In this document: positions 41,501 to 53,804 of the stretch, piece by piece
Layout: every line of letters starts with the position of its first letter
Numbering within the stretch: position 1 is the stretch's first letter
Assembly: GCF_022458985.1 (NCBI RefSeq)
Contig: NC_061789.1
Span: forward strand, 13,114,357-13,178,356
Reading direction: 5' to 3'
Source of the DNA: Mugil cephalus
Lineage: Eukaryota > Chordata > Actinopteri > Mugiliformes > Mugilidae
Length of the DNA: 64,000 bases
Translations under genes and position numbers: made by a program
The notes under the pieces: model-generated
What the model was told of the DNA's origin: nothing
Seen by the model: only the letters and a program-made list of their open reading frames with translations
Database searches by the model: none

Positions 41501-44417
41501 GAAAAACAAAAAACTGTATTCATTTGACTTTAACCTTACAGTTACGGTGGAATCCAGTTTCAAGCCATTGTAAAGCAGCTATGTTTTTCATTGGAAAAAT
41601 TCTCAGCAGTGCATCTTGGTCATGCATCTCTAGTGCGTGTGTGTGTCAACGTGCGTCTTTGTGTCGTTTAAAGGCAGCAGGAGTTGTCGAACCTGCTCCA
41701 TGAGAAGAAATATCTGAAGGCCCTGGGTCTCGCCATCTCACTCGACCAGCCTCACACTGTGCTGACTGTCGTCAAAGGTACTTCACTCTGCTGGTGTATT
41801 CCACCTGTCTGTCCCCTGTGCTTTATGAGCTGCTGAATGGTATGTTCAGTATCTGCACTGTCTGTCCTTCGCCTGTGGTTATCTTGACCGTCAATCTGCC
41901 TTCTTCATTCTGAGCTCTGTCTTCAGAATGAGGATGTGAACACCTAAACAAACACCTGGATTTTGCAGCTTAACTCTTCTTTTGTTCAGTGACGCAAACT
42001 CTTCTCCTTCTTTTTTTTTCATCCCTAATTACTTTGGAAACACAATTGCAGTTGGCACGTCCAACACAGACTATTTATAGCAATATTGAAAGTGTTACGG
42101 ATGTGGTGAACCAGCTCAACAACATCTAACATTTTCCATTGCACCTTTCACAATTTTTTTCTTCTATTTCCACAATGGAAACCATCTGGTGCAACCTAGT
42201 CATGCTTATGTTAAAGAGACTGAATTTATCGAAACCAGTTCATGCACAAAGGAAATCTATTTGTAGGCAAGACCGTCACTCCGGACAAGTGAATTGACAC
42301 GTACAATGTGACATATGTACTGGTAAAGTTTTCTTTTTTTTTGTAATGGCAGCTTAAAAGACTGCAGGCATGCACAAAGGGCGTTTTTGAGTCTCTTGGC
42401 GTGTGGAGTGGTAATATTGGTGCTATTGGGAGCATTGCCAAGAGCAAAAAATTACCCACATATACGAAATTGACAAACATAAATAAGCAATCTATCTGTC
42501 CATATGCCTGTATATATTATACATATTATCTGTCAACTGGGTAAATCCTAATTTGCCTGTCAACAAAATTTGGTCAGTTTGGTATTACAAACTGAAAATG
42601 AACAAAGGTTATCCACTTCTGCCTGGCCGCTGACTTCAACTCGTCCTGTGCTGTTTCTAGCAATCCGTCAGCAGGAGACCAGCCACGAGCTCTTGGAAAA
42701 AACTGTGCTGAAGCTTCGACAAGATCAAAAAGGTAACACGCCGAAAGACACCTTTGGACCTTTTTCATTAAGAACCATCTGATACACTATGTTGGAAAGG
42801 TGTTTATTGATTCAGACTGAAAGTTAAAGGCTTGACATTTCACAAACATGCCTGACTTTAAAGAAAGAATGAAAGAATGACTCACTTTCAAACACAATAC
42901 TACCAACCTCTGTGAAAAGAATGCTTGTCAATGGAAACTGTCTCTGAACTTTAAACCATTCCTTGTTTTCTTCTTGCTGTCGTCCGGTATTTGACCCTGT
43001 TATGGTTGTGATGACTCAGAGTCGCTCCTGCGCTACTGTGTGGTGTGGAACACCAACGCCAGGAACTGTCTGGATGCCCAGGCCGTCCTCCAGGTGCTCC
43101 TCACACACCTGCCGCCCGAGGAGCTGCTGCAGTACCAGGGGGCCCGAACACACCTGGAGGGTCTCATTCCTTACACAGGTTAGCAAAAGGACATGTGAGG
43201 CAAATAGCACGTCAGAGTGTACCATTATATACTGCCATTATTGACCGAATCACAGGCTCAGAATAGTTAAATATAACAAAATAGAAGTGTGCATGAAATT
43301 GTATTGGGATTTCTGTTGGAAAGGCAAGGTTATGAAAAGAGTGACATCATCTGCATAGACTGCAAAAGTAAAGATCTGACCAAATGGGAAACCAACTTTG
43401 GGAAAGTTGTGCTGGTATGACCAAAAAGCTTTGAATCCCCGGTTTAAAAACTTTTATACTTCCCATAGCAGTTCCTGCAGGTACACTCACCCAAAGAAAC
43501 CGAAGAGTATAAAAATCAGTTTCACTTCCAAAACTTAGCCGTTACTGAGCTGATTATCTGTTAGACTCATCTTCTGTCTCTTACTTGCAGAGAGACACAT
43601 GCAGAGGATTGGCAATCTGCTGCAGGCATCCATGTTCTTGAACTACATGTGGCAGAAGATGAGAGTTGCCGGAGCACCATCCAGGTGAGATAACTACCTA
43701 ACCTCTTTGATTTAAATGAAACAAATGCTGGTCTGCTTTCCTGTTTGTTTCGGCTGGTGTGCAAGCTGTCGGTTGACTTCTGGTGTTGACCTGACGGCAC
43801 AGAGGTGCTGCTCAGAGCTGATGTTAACGTTCATCTTGGACGATGTGATCACAAGTGGGCACCTGTTTGTGTGCATGTATGCACTAGTCTTAAAATGCAC
43901 TTGAGATCCAACCCTGGTTGTAACAGCAGATGAAACCAAGATAATGTAAATGTCATCCGGCATTCACTGCATATACTAATGTATACTGTTTAAATAACAC
44001 TTTAAGCAACTTTATGAATCTAATCCATGTTTCTATGTCCCACTCAGCATGGACCAAGGTGAAGACATGGATACTACACCTCTCGTCCAGACCCAACCTT
44101 TCTTTGTGATTGACAAGGAGAAAAGGGACGTCAACAGTGAAGAGAGACAGGACGAAGGGGACGACAGTGACAGCGGACAAGACGAAGATCTAAACTGCTC
44201 GGTTGAAGACGTAGAGCAGATTGATGAGGTCAGCGCCACCAGCAAAGCCTCCACCAACAATGGGCAATTGAAAAACGGAAACCATGACCCGGGAAGTGAG
44301 GAGAGCTCAGAAGAGGAAGACATGGAAGACAATGATGAGAACGATGTAACCACGATAAAAGTCACAAAACGTGTCCCGGTGTCTGTCACTCCACAACGCC
44401 AGGCTCTCGCTAGCTGA
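32590..44417 (+). CDS. tbl3: Transducin beta-like 3 (UTP13), small-subunit processome WD40 protein
   Basis: TBL3 is the UTP13 orthologue, part of the nucleolar UTP-B complex needed for 18S rRNA maturation. Twenty-three coding exons keep frame: 32590-32621, 32733-32784, 33028-33123, 33785-33832, 33938-34079, 34169-34253, 34739-34909, 35020-35095, 35201-35297, 35409-35635, 35732-35873, 36360-36418, 36514-36614, 36703-36838, 39289-39528, 39618-39688, 40303-40459, 41092-41150, 41674-41777, 42661-42732, 43020-43178, 43591-43684 and 44048-44417. This gives 929 residues. Tandem WD40 repeats fill about residues 15-645 (for example LLATGSQDRTAKLWSL and VLATSSADGTTKLWSL). The UTP13 C-terminal helical domain is about 645-806. 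An acidic Glu/Asp/Ser-rich tail of about 120 residues makes it longer than human TBL3 (808). AATAAA is at 44848-44853. Confidence 0.96.
33254..33539. mobile_element. Short terminal-inverted-repeat element (MITE-like)
   Basis: The left end CTTGTCAGTTCATTAGGTACACT and the right end ACTGAGCTGACAAGTGAGAG are inverted complements with a few mismatches. The interior is about 240 bases and noncoding. It lies in tbl3 intron 3. Related ends occur at 1235-1317 and 54173-54420. Confidence 0.7.
37480..37750 (+). mobile_element. Tc1/mariner-like transposon fragment
   Basis: This is a sense-strand piece of the family at 16196-17072. It has a GGTCAGAGGAGAATGG-like block (here ACATCAGAGGAGAGCAG), GAGACTGGTTCAAGCTGGTAGAAGG, a CACAACACGCCAAACATGG block, and an AACTGAGGCTACAGCTCAC block near the downstream end. 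The frame is broken. It lies in the 2.45-kb tbl3 intron 14. Confidence 0.75.
38933..39125 (+). repeat. SINE-like dispersed teleost repeat
   Basis: The segment opens with GGGCGGCATAGCGGCTAGG then TGGTTAGCGCTGATGCC. It continues with CCTGTCCAGGGTGTACCCCGCC and CCGGTATAGGCTCCGGCAACCCC, ending near AGCGGTAGTAGAAG. This is the well-known fish repeat with a tRNA-like head and a GGATAGGCTCCAGCA tail. It lies in tbl3 intron 14. Confidence 0.75.
40517..40659. repeat. Inverted repeat, ~30-base arms
   Basis: The arms 40517-40546 (CTTCTGATTGGTCTGCTGACC onward) and 40631-40659 (GATTGGTGGTCGGCAGACCA onward) are inverted complements with about two mismatches, separated by 84 bases. It lies in tbl3 intron 17. 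It could be a solo MITE or a chance palindrome. Confidence 0.6.
41200..41490. repeat. Dispersed repeat rich in 'GTTCACAC/GATCTGATCAC' words
   Basis: The blocks GATCCCAAGTGACCAG, GGAGATCTGGTCACTCAGA, GTGTTCACACTGTG, TTGATCGGATCTCGAGACAC and GTGTGAACACAGC recur in inverted and direct forms. Similar words appear at 45236-45345 and 52693-52835. It lies in tbl3 intron 18. Confidence 0.45.
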
Positions 44418-45182
44418 CAGAAATCACCAAGCTGAACACAGGTGACTCACTTCTGTAAAAAGATTTTCACAACTTGGACCATTAGTGAGCCTGAATAATA
44501 TGTGGCAGTGCTACAGGAGACAGTGAAAAGGGTGTGAAATTACAATAAGGAAAACTGGCTCACTTCTCAGCAGTCTTGAAGACTTTCAGTCTTGTGCCAG
44601 CACCAAAACTAGTCCATCAGCCTCCAGGCAGGAAAAGAAGAGATGAAACAGATTGCACAAAGAAATAGCTGCATAAATATTCAGGCGTTGAGACACTGCC
44701 CTCTTCACCCACAGCACATACTACTGTGTTGTTCTGCAATGTTGCAAAGACTTGATCTACCAGGTTGTCAAGAATGCAGTTTCCCTGTGCACCCCACGCC
44801 TTTCCTTATACCCATTTTTTTAATGTCTTGTCTACAAATGTTTATAAAATAAAAATGGTTTGAAAATGATTTAAAACAAGTTGCATTTTTTTTTCATAAA
44901 TTAACAAATTAACGTATTAAAATGAGATGCCTACAGAAAAGGTTTTAAAACAAGACCCAGTCACTTTTTCACATGCTGAACTGAAACAGAAAGAACACAA
45001 TTGCTTATCAGGAAAAAGCAACTTATTGGGTTGTTTTTTTTCCTCATTGTCTTAAAGTAAAGCTCTGGTTGGGCTTATTGTGCAGCTTTTGTGACACGCA
45101 AAAACAAATCAACCAATTTGTCTTTGATCATTTAAGGAATCATTGCTCAGTTTTGTTTTAGAAGGAATGCCACAAATGTCCC

Positions 45183-45222
45183 TAGGGTTAGGGTTAGGGT
45201 TAGGGTTAGGGTTAGGGTTAGG
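45183..45222 (+). repeat. Interstitial telomeric repeat (TTAGGG)~6.7
   Basis: A 40-base perfect run of the vertebrate telomere unit, TAGGG then five TTAGGG and TTAGG. Both sides continue as ordinary single-copy-like DNA. Confidence 0.97.
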
Positions 45223-45569
45223 TGGCCTTGGTTATTCCAATGTATTTTTCTGATCTGATCACAAGCAACCAGCCGTAAACTGTTTATATTAAGTGCGTGT
45301 CCAAGTGCATCTGGAGATCTGGTCAGCTTCACACTCTATGCAAATAAATAATAAACACGAACATTGTGTAGGAGCAGTAACGTAACGAAGGCTTAACAGA
45401 TATCTACTCGCAACTATGTCAGAATCACAGACAGCCCTGTTTGCTCAGTATTCGCCATGACTTGGGGGACATGAGTCAAATTCTGGAACAAGCTGTGAAG
45501 TTTTTCACTCACTGAAAGAAGGCACATACATTGTATTATCATTTATTGATAGCTGTTTTTTAGAGACCC

Positions 45570-45720
45570 ACATGACAAGACCCACAAGGCAACTGCACTT
45601 GAAGAGTTTTAATCTTCTTGAGAAGACGTTTCGTCACTCGTTGGAGTAGCTTCTTCCTGACTGGTAGGAAGTTGAGATTTAAATAGGAAACTGTGGGCAT
45701 AACCTGTCAGAAACTTGCTT
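45570..45720 (-). repeat. Dispersed repeat, probable LINE 3' tail
   Basis: Read on the minus strand it contains CTCCAACGAGTGACGAAACG and then CTTCTCAAGAAGATTAAAACT followed by TGCAGTTGCCTTGTGGGTC. 'GAAACGTCT...AAGTGCAGTTGCCTT' resembles the tail of fish non-LTR elements as I recall them. The family is not assigned. Confidence 0.4.
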
Positions 45721-46708
45721 AGCTTGTTTCTGTTAATGACGAGAAACTGGCACAACAAGTGTCCATTAACAGCTAGATAATTACCTGTTGTTAAACAGTA
45801 GACCTTCCATACACACAGTTATTTTGAGTGAAAGAAAATTCTCCCATAATAAAGCTGTGTAAAGACACGGGCCGTTGCTAAGAAAATGCAGCAACTTCAC
45901 TCCACATAGCTCCTATGGATGGGTGGATAATTAACCACACGCTGACGTGTTTTTTTGAAGATGGATATCCTCTGTTTGCGCAAGAGAACTCCTGTTGACA
46001 AATTGGTCCTTAATGTGACCCACTGTGTCTTCACATTACCAAAGGCCTGTCGTCAAATCTGTCCCAGACTATTTCCAAATGTGGTCTTAAATCGGGTCAG
46101 TCAAATACGTCCTTATTTTACCCGGGGTGTGTTTACACCGTTACTTTAAGCTACTTAAACAACCAGACCTTAACAGGACCCAGATTTAGCTGACAACTTT
46201 TGTTTTGTGATTAGTAAAAACGTGAAACGGTCATTAATGAATATCTTTCCGACATTGTGTAGAGGTTTCTTTTCTTGCACTGGCCTTAGAATAATAAAAT
46301 AACACTTTATAAAAATATTTGCTTTTGATGGAGCTTTGTTAAATTGAGTCTTCCAAGTTATACATATACAGTTCAGGGTTTTTAGACATGTTAAGAAAGA
46401 CTTGAACATCGTCTGAGTTCCTAAAATTGCTTTTATTAGTTTTTTATTTTCTTTTGTGAATACACCTAGAAGTTACATGGAGAGATTCACAGAGTTTGCT
46501 GTACAGATAAAAATAAAAAAAAGATCATCTTTCTCAGTACACTAGACATTAATGCATGTAAGGCACAACACAAGGTTTCCAGTTTGAAAAATAAAACCCC
46601 AAATTTTTCTGTCTCCAGTATCTTTCATTTTCCAAATTTGGCACCCTTAATTCTAAGCCATAGAATAAATGAGATTGCTACACCGCGGAAATAAAACATT
46701 TTGATACT

Positions 46709-49662
46709 TCATCGGCTGATTATCTCCGTTTGTGTGGGTGACGCTGCACCTTTGGCTGCATTCTTTCGCGTGACGGTGGTACAGCGGGTGAGGATCTCCT
46801 GAGCCCTTGGTCGAGGTGGCACCTTTGGTAATGTGGGCCCCTTGTAGAGGTTGGGGTCAGAGACACTGGGGATCATCTTCCCCTCTGGGTTGGCGGTCGG
46901 GCTGGACACCGGGCTGAGGCGGTTGCTCACAATTGGCGGAGGCGTGCGGCTGAGACGAAGCTGCTGTTCGTTGAGGCTTTGGCTCAGGTCGAGGAATGAG
47001 CCTGTCGAGGAGGAGACGTCGCTGAAGTCATCGCTGAAGCTGGAGTCGCTGTTGAAGCTGTCCACGCTGTCCACGCTGTTTTGCGTCGGGCTCCTGCCGC
47101 GTTGTACCTCCTCTCCGTCCAGCTCCACCCTGATCATGGGTGGAGGGTTTGGGGAGATGGGTGAGGTGGTTGAGGTGGGTGAGGTGACGTTTGTAGGAGG
47201 TGCAGCATCTCTTGCTGCAGGCGGCACGGGAGGTCGCGGGGAAAACACAGGCCGAGAATGCTCATTGCTGTGTTGCTGGATTGGGGAGGGTGACCTGGCA
47301 GGTGGAAGTTGCAGCAGGTTTCCTTGGGAGTGGCTGTGCTGGGACTGCTGCTCCAGGCTTAAGGAGGCGCCCAAGGAGGTGCCCAGGAGTGGGGTGGAGA
47401 GGCGGCGACCTTGGTGGTGGACTCCCATTTGAATTTGCGGGAACTGGTAGGGCTGCAGGCAAATGGTAGGAATGTAACCTGATTTTCCATTGTATCTGTA
47501 AAAGCACAAACATGGAGAGGTGAAAATAAGCATTCGGTTTACAAACTGAAAACAGCTAGAGGTCCTTACACATGCTTTAACTTCTACTTTATCCATTTTC
47601 GGAGGATCGACTGTAATACCTGATGAGCCACCAGCCGTTTTCAGACTGCTGCAGAACCTCCACCACCGACCCGGTGCTCACGGTGATTTCGTCATCTTTG
47701 GTGGCCTTGTAGCTCTTGACTGCAGTGTAAAGGACTCCTATGGGTGGAATAAATGGCTAAATGTAACGACATGTAATATCCACCCAGAATTTGCCCTACA
47801 TGCAGGTATGCCAGAGATACGGGTGTTGATGTCTTGAGAAAGGGTACAACAAATGCTCTAGCTACAGTATGTGCATACCTCTTTCAGGAATTCCACCATC
47901 ATCATCATCGTCATCCTCATCCTCATCTAGTTTTTCCAGGTAGGGTGCAGGAAACCAGGCCATCTGCTTGTCTTCGTTCTCCACAAGCCACCATCCTGAA
48001 CCAACACACTCACATTGAGACTGCGCCCTGAGAGTATTCTTATCCGTTACTGACCAGACACGCTTGCTCACCTGCTTTGTCTTTGATGAGCACGTCGACT
48101 TTTTCATTCACGGCCACCTTGAAAGGTTTGTTCTTGGTGTCTTTGGTCTCGTACGTGGCCACGCACTTGTACGTCTCCGTGACAAACGGCTGGGTCACGT
48201 TGCCGGTGGTGCCGTGTCCGCCGCTGCCCTTGACTTCGTCGTCTGTGTGCATGATCACGATGCTGAGGATGAGAGAGGCCCATTAGTCTTGAGCTCCATC
48301 CAGATCAGAAAGAAAGAGATTGTCCTTCTGTCAGATGAGGCATTCAGCTTCCTTCCATCTCTTTAGTGCTTGCTCTAACCCTAACTCTAACCCTAGTCTC
48401 AGGCTCTGGGTTGAGACAGTTTGATAATTGTTATTGGCAACGTATAAGTAAAGTTAAATTGAATCAGATTGATTACATCTGAAACCTGAACTGTATGCAT
48501 GGCCTTGTTTCATCTTTGTTACACCTACTGGCTCTTATCTCTTCCTTCCCAAAAAGCCGACAAACTGGAGAAGCTGCTTGGATTGAACTGTTGGCACAGC
48601 GTCTTCAAAAAACTCTACAAGTCCAGTTCCACTTGTTTTGAGCTTTCACTAGATATAGATCCTTCACAGATTTATACAAGGTGTTGTTTGTTTGTTTTTT
48701 TTAGTTCTTGGACGTGATTATGAAAAAAAAAAAAAAAAAGAGGTTAAGCCGGTTAGTAAGGGGGTAGTACCATGTAAGTATTTACTTCTTTGAACTATTT
48801 TTGAAAATCAACTTGCAAAAAAAACATGTGTAACAATTTTTTATTTTGTTTTCTTTATTTTCACTGCCACCATTTATTGTGGAAGTTTTCTCAAATCAGC
48901 TCTAAATGATTACTGAAGACATTTTCAATATAGGTTGCAATGTGACATGCTCTGTTATAGGCGCTGACATCGACAATACAGTTGCTAGAGCTAGTTGTTT
49001 AACCTACCTGTCCTTTGCGAAATCCGGTTGCAGGTCCTTGCCTTTAGGGGTAAAAAACTGGATGAGCTCCCTACACTGGGAGACTCTCGGGTCGCAGCTC
49101 AGAAGTTCATTACAGTATTTCTGCAAAAACTTCAGGAGGACCAGGACCTTGGCCGTGCCTTTCTTCTGACTGCTGCGCTTCAACCTCCTGTCTAAAAGCA
49201 CACAGGACTCTTTCAGTACTCATCCGTCAGGAGTGCAACTGGGTTCAGCCCAGACGTGTAAATAATGCACACTTACATTGAAATCTCGGGATGATTCTGT
49301 CAGATTTTTTTAATTTGTTCGCTGGCATGAATGCTTTCTTCAGTTGCTTCTGCAGGAAATAAACAGCAAACAAAGGTGAGCGTGCACGTGCAAGTGAGAG
49401 GCATGAATGAGGCTTGTAGCTCGTTCTACACTCACATGCAGTTTCTTGAAATCCTGAAAGCTTCTGTACACCACGATTTCATCCTTGTCCGACCAAAGCA
49501 CAGAGGTCATGTACATCTGGAAGAAGAAAAATGCGGAATTTTATCACAAATTCTAAAAGAAAAAGAAATGTAATAAACAACTCTATGCGCGCTTACTTTA
49601 CACTTGTCCTTGTGTATCACTCCAGCTAAACGGACGCTCATTGGATATCGCTGAGGCTCCAT
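46709..49662 (-). CDS. noxo1: NADPH oxidase organizer 1-like (PX + two SH3)
   Basis: NOXO1 anchors NADPH oxidase (NOX1) to membrane lipids and recruits NOXA1. Eight coding exons: 49597-49662, 49436-49516, 49277-49349, 49008-49191, 48072-48262, 47879-47995, 47620-47737 and 46709-47495, in frame, 538 residues. The PX domain is residues 1-~130 ([33 protein letters not shown]). The first SH3 is about 166-223 (YKCVATYE...[20 protein letters not shown]), followed by an acidic run ([10 protein letters not shown]). The second SH3 is about 240-290 ([20 protein letters not shown]...GWWLI). A long Pro/Ser-rich region ends with the PxxP segment [20 protein letters not shown]. It is longer than human NOXO1 (about 370). 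p47phox (NCF1) is the paralogue alternative; the absence of an evident autoinhibitory arginine-rich linker and the position next to tbl3 favour NOXO1. The poly(A) signal is at 46432-46437. Confidence 0.88.
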
Positions 49663-50849
49663 GGTGGAAGGGGTGGCAGACAGCGCTGGTCCGTCCTGCA
49701 GTCTCAACCTGGTTCAGGACTGTAGCAGAGGGAAATGCGGTGCAGGTGAATTTATTTCCTCCACCGGAGCAGGCGTGGCTGCTACGTCTCACACTCACAA
49801 ATGGAAAAACAAATTCCTGCATTCATCCATTGTGTTATGTGAAACAGGTCAAGTCTGTTCTGCTCTAAATCAGGACACAGACGTGGGATTGTAAGAGTGT
49901 GGCCACGTTTTTTGCCAAAGAAATATTCAGCACTTTGATTTTCTTGAAATTCAGGCCCGCCATTCTACATTAACACGGCGCATCACTGAGCAAATTAGCT
50001 GTCCGATTAAAAACACGAAACATGTCTTTTTTTTTTAAATTTAACTGGTTTTATTTTGTGTCATTTGGAAGGCTAACATATTAAACAATCAAGAGGAATG
50101 CTAATACAACTACTACAGACATGAACTGGGATGAGACTGAAGATACTGTACTTTCATTGTTGACAACACAGAATATATTCCCGACTATTCATTTAGTGCT
50201 TTTAATTACTTTATTTTGGCCTCCGTTCAGAAATTCTACCATATTATGACTGCACTGTCAACTGAAGTATTCATAATGAGTCATCTGCAAAGAAATTAAC
50301 TGTGCATCACCCCTGTACCCCTATAGTAGGTGGTAGTCACGTCTCCTCTCAATAAAGCAGATTCCATTGTTAAAGCCACACGAGGAAGTTGTTGCACACA
50401 TGACATTCCACATCTTTTTTTTTTTTTTTTCCCTTTCTGGGCTTCATGGAAACAAACGTTTCCTTCTCTTTGCAGCCAGGTATTTTTAGGTGCAGCATCT
50501 ACACGCCAAGCATGTGGACTGGTTAATTTTTGTTTCTGCATGTTTTCACCCTGCTGGGAACCCGACAACAAAACAAGTGCCAGACACGCTTCCCACGGTG
50601 CCGTCAAAGCTTGAATACTTCTGATAAAGTGACAAAAGGATTGTTAAACCAGTAATCTAAGGGCTTTTCAGATCGACAGACTGGGTTTCAAGGTCCATTA
50701 CTGACATCTAGTGGTAGCTGCTGTGATGTTTTCCATCTGAGCCACTTCATTAATCATACTTATTAATTTAACCTGCCGGATCATAAGCCATAGAAGTCAT
50801 AAAAGAACCACAGACAATGCAAAGCACAGACATGTATGAAACCGCCATC
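49663..50849. other. Intergenic region spanning the probable synteny junction
   Basis: This lies between the noxo1 start and the gid4 poly(A) signal. It is AT-rich with a T18-type run near 50413-50430. No gene, recognisable transposon or satellite marks the junction between the 16p13.3-like and 17p11.2-like blocks. Confidence 0.5.
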
Positions 50850-51030
50850 TTTATTTTTCCTCACAAAATACCCTCATAGCAAAAGTATAATACATCTTCT
50901 TTCAACTGAGTTAGTTAAATCAGGGTTTAAATGACCCACTCCCATATAAACAATCTCTCATTGCACAGATTCCTCTGTTATACATGATTAATGATAATAT
51001 AAAATAATTACTTTGAAGTCACTTGCTCGG

Positions 51031-51033
<3 letters not shown>

Positions 51034-51064
<31 letters not shown>
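51034..51064. repeat. G31 homopolymer
   Basis: An uninterrupted run of about 31 G within the inferred gid4 3' UTR region (C-run on the transcript). Length in the assembly may be unreliable. Confidence 0.9.
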
Positions 51065-51065
<1 letters not shown>

Positions 51066-52162
51066 GTGCATGCATTCGTCAGCAGATAAGAGCTTCCACA
51101 GCGACCTTACTACAACATGAGAATCCTGAAAAGTTGAAAAAGAGAATACATAGTTCCTTTCAAATACAACTGTCCATCTTAAAAAAACCACTTACAAACA
51201 TTTCAAGTAGTAAGGCAGCATATCCTCCGTCACCCTCTCGTGTAACTCTCCATGAATCACATGGTTTCCAATCAATATAATAATAATATCACACTCCCCA
51301 CCGAGGAAGCAATCCATTATCGGCAGTAAAACATAATTAAAAAGATCGATATAAAGGATCAGAACACGGCACTGTGCCACGGCCAGAAAAAAATGTAGAC
51401 GGCTTAAGGAATTCTACCCATCAAGTGATCTTTGGCTTGCATAGAGAACATCTGATATGAAGTAGTTGCGGCTTATAAAAGACCCGTTCTCTCTGTCAGT
51501 TCTATCTCTATCACTGTCAGCGTTGCAGTTATATCTATATTATATTGTCTTAACATCATAAACGAACATACCATCCCTGAACAATCAACAAAAAAAAATA
51601 GATTCTTGCTCATCGTAGTGTCTCCTCCGACCTCAGCGCCACCATTAATCACTTTGGGGCTTAAAAGATTAATAAAGATACTGGATATTTAAAACGAAAA
51701 TAAATAAACTCTCATTTAAGAAAAGCATCTTCCCACACAGCTTTATAATTTATATATTCTTTCTTCTGCAGCCCCCTAATTGAAAGCCATTTCTGTTTAT
51801 TCCCCTTAAGGATGTATTTTGATGTCCGACTACAGAGACAGATTTGAGTGCAAATAAATGAGGTGGAATATTAAAAAAAAAAAAACATACAAAAAGAAAT
51901 CAAAGACGAATTAAGTTTTCAATTCATCTCTGCGGCGACTGTGAGAGCTGGCCACATCTCACTGATCTTTCCCCCTCTTCCTCCTCTGTGCCTTCTTTCC
52001 TTCGCTGCAGCAGAAGAGCTTCTGACCACTCGTTTCTTTTCCAGCGTGGCGAGGAAAACCGGTCACCTCGGGTCCTTGGCATTCAAAGGCCCTCCCATCC
52101 CATTTAAGCGCAGGGCAGAAGGAGCTGTCCCTTACTTCACTCACTGTTCCTGTGCATTCATG

Positions 52163-53724
52163 TCACCGGAATTCATAAATAGGCATACTGTGCTCTCGAA
52201 TATGGTTTAGGCTTAGAGACTGGTACCTGCAGGAGTAAGGAAAAGACAAACAGCATGAATAAGAAGAGTGTTATTATTATAGAACTATAAATGACTTCAG
52301 TTTGAATGAGTTACCACTCTGAGCTCCTATGGTAATAGAAGCCTTCAATAGTGGCTGTGGACTTCTGGAAGCAAATGTAGTAGAAGCCGGCGAACGAGGC
52401 CCCGCTGATGTCTTTGATGGTGTGGTCCGGAACTAGAAACTGCTCCTGAGAGGACGAGAAGAGCCGAGGTCAGCTTGGTGCTAGGCTGAGGAGGGAGAGC
52501 GAGAGAGATGAATGCTCGCGGTTTGGCGACCGTAACCGACCTTCCACCTCATGAAGATATAATCACTGTTTTCCAGGGCTTCGTAGTCAAAGTCGTCCGA
52601 GTTGAAGTTTTTGGCGTACTTGTAAAAAGCCTGGAACTTGCTCTGGGAATGGGAATGGAAACGTCAACATCAACAACACAACACGTGCAATTACCATGGC
52701 CCCGTTCACACCAGGTGTTAGCATGTGTCCCGGACGATCAGATCAACCAGAAAACCAGGTGTGAACACATGGACACATTGAGGATGCGTCTGAGATCTGT
52801 TTACGGAGACCTCATTTAGAGGTGGTCCTGCCCACTTTCCACAGTCTTTGCATTTGTTCTAAAATAAAGATAAAATGACTGAATATGAGTAGTTTGTCAT
52901 GAAATTCATCGGGGATGTGGTTAATTATCGATGTAATGATGTTGATGTATACAAAGCCGCCATGTGGAGTTAAGTGACGCATTTCCTACACAAGCTCTGC
53001 TGCAGTGGCTTCCACAGTTCGAATTAAAATCTGTTCTTTGTTACCAAGAAGAACCACTTCTTAAAAGTGAAGCCAAAGCCAGTAGAGCTCCCCCTGGTGT
53101 CTGGCTGCAGTACAGGTCATACGCTCCATCTCCTCTTAGTGGATGGGCCGAACTAAAACACTAAAATACATGTCAAATAATTTGTTTCGTTTTGTTTTTC
53201 AAGGACGGTTTCTGTCATTTTAGGTAGTTAATATAATGATAATAAACGTTTAAGAGTCAATTGTTTGGATAAAGCAGGTCATCGATATCGCGGCCCCACT
53301 CTCGGACCGCACCGCGCAGACTCAGGCTCCAAAGTCCCAATACGTCCCCAACGTCAGCGTGACAATATTCTACTGCACGTCAAATGATGTCTGTATTTAT
53401 TTATTTATTACTACTACGCAAAAACCTTTTGGACAGATGTATTTTCAGCCAGTTTCATCCGGTGCGATCAGACCACTCACGAAACAAAGAATTAGGTCAG
53501 AACAGGGCCACTGATCGCGCAGACCACATTAAATGGTCGAAGGCCACATGTGGTCGCATTCTTCTGGCAGCATTCGGTCGCCCCCATAGTGAGCAAATAA
53601 TTTCACTGAGCCTTTCCCTTCAGAAAAAAAAGCCTACCCCGTCATATACTTCCCGCATCTTTCCAAATTGTTCGGGCATTGTTGTGCATTACTGGTTATT
53701 ATGCAAGTTATTGATCAAATCCTC

Positions 53725-53804
<80 letters not shown>

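Larger units (their letters stand above)
44854..46430. other. Intergenic region between tbl3 and noxo1 3' ends
   Basis: The convergent genes tbl3 and noxo1 flank this stretch. It holds a telomere-type repeat (45183-45222), repeat words related to 41200-41490 (45236-45345), and a probable LINE-type tail in reverse near 45570-45720. No gene is recognised. Confidence 0.5.

Noticed and set aside
46851-47432. 193-codon + strand open frame opposite noxo1
   Set aside because: It is antisense to the proline/serine-rich noxo1 C terminus; a long open antisense frame is expected from that codon use.
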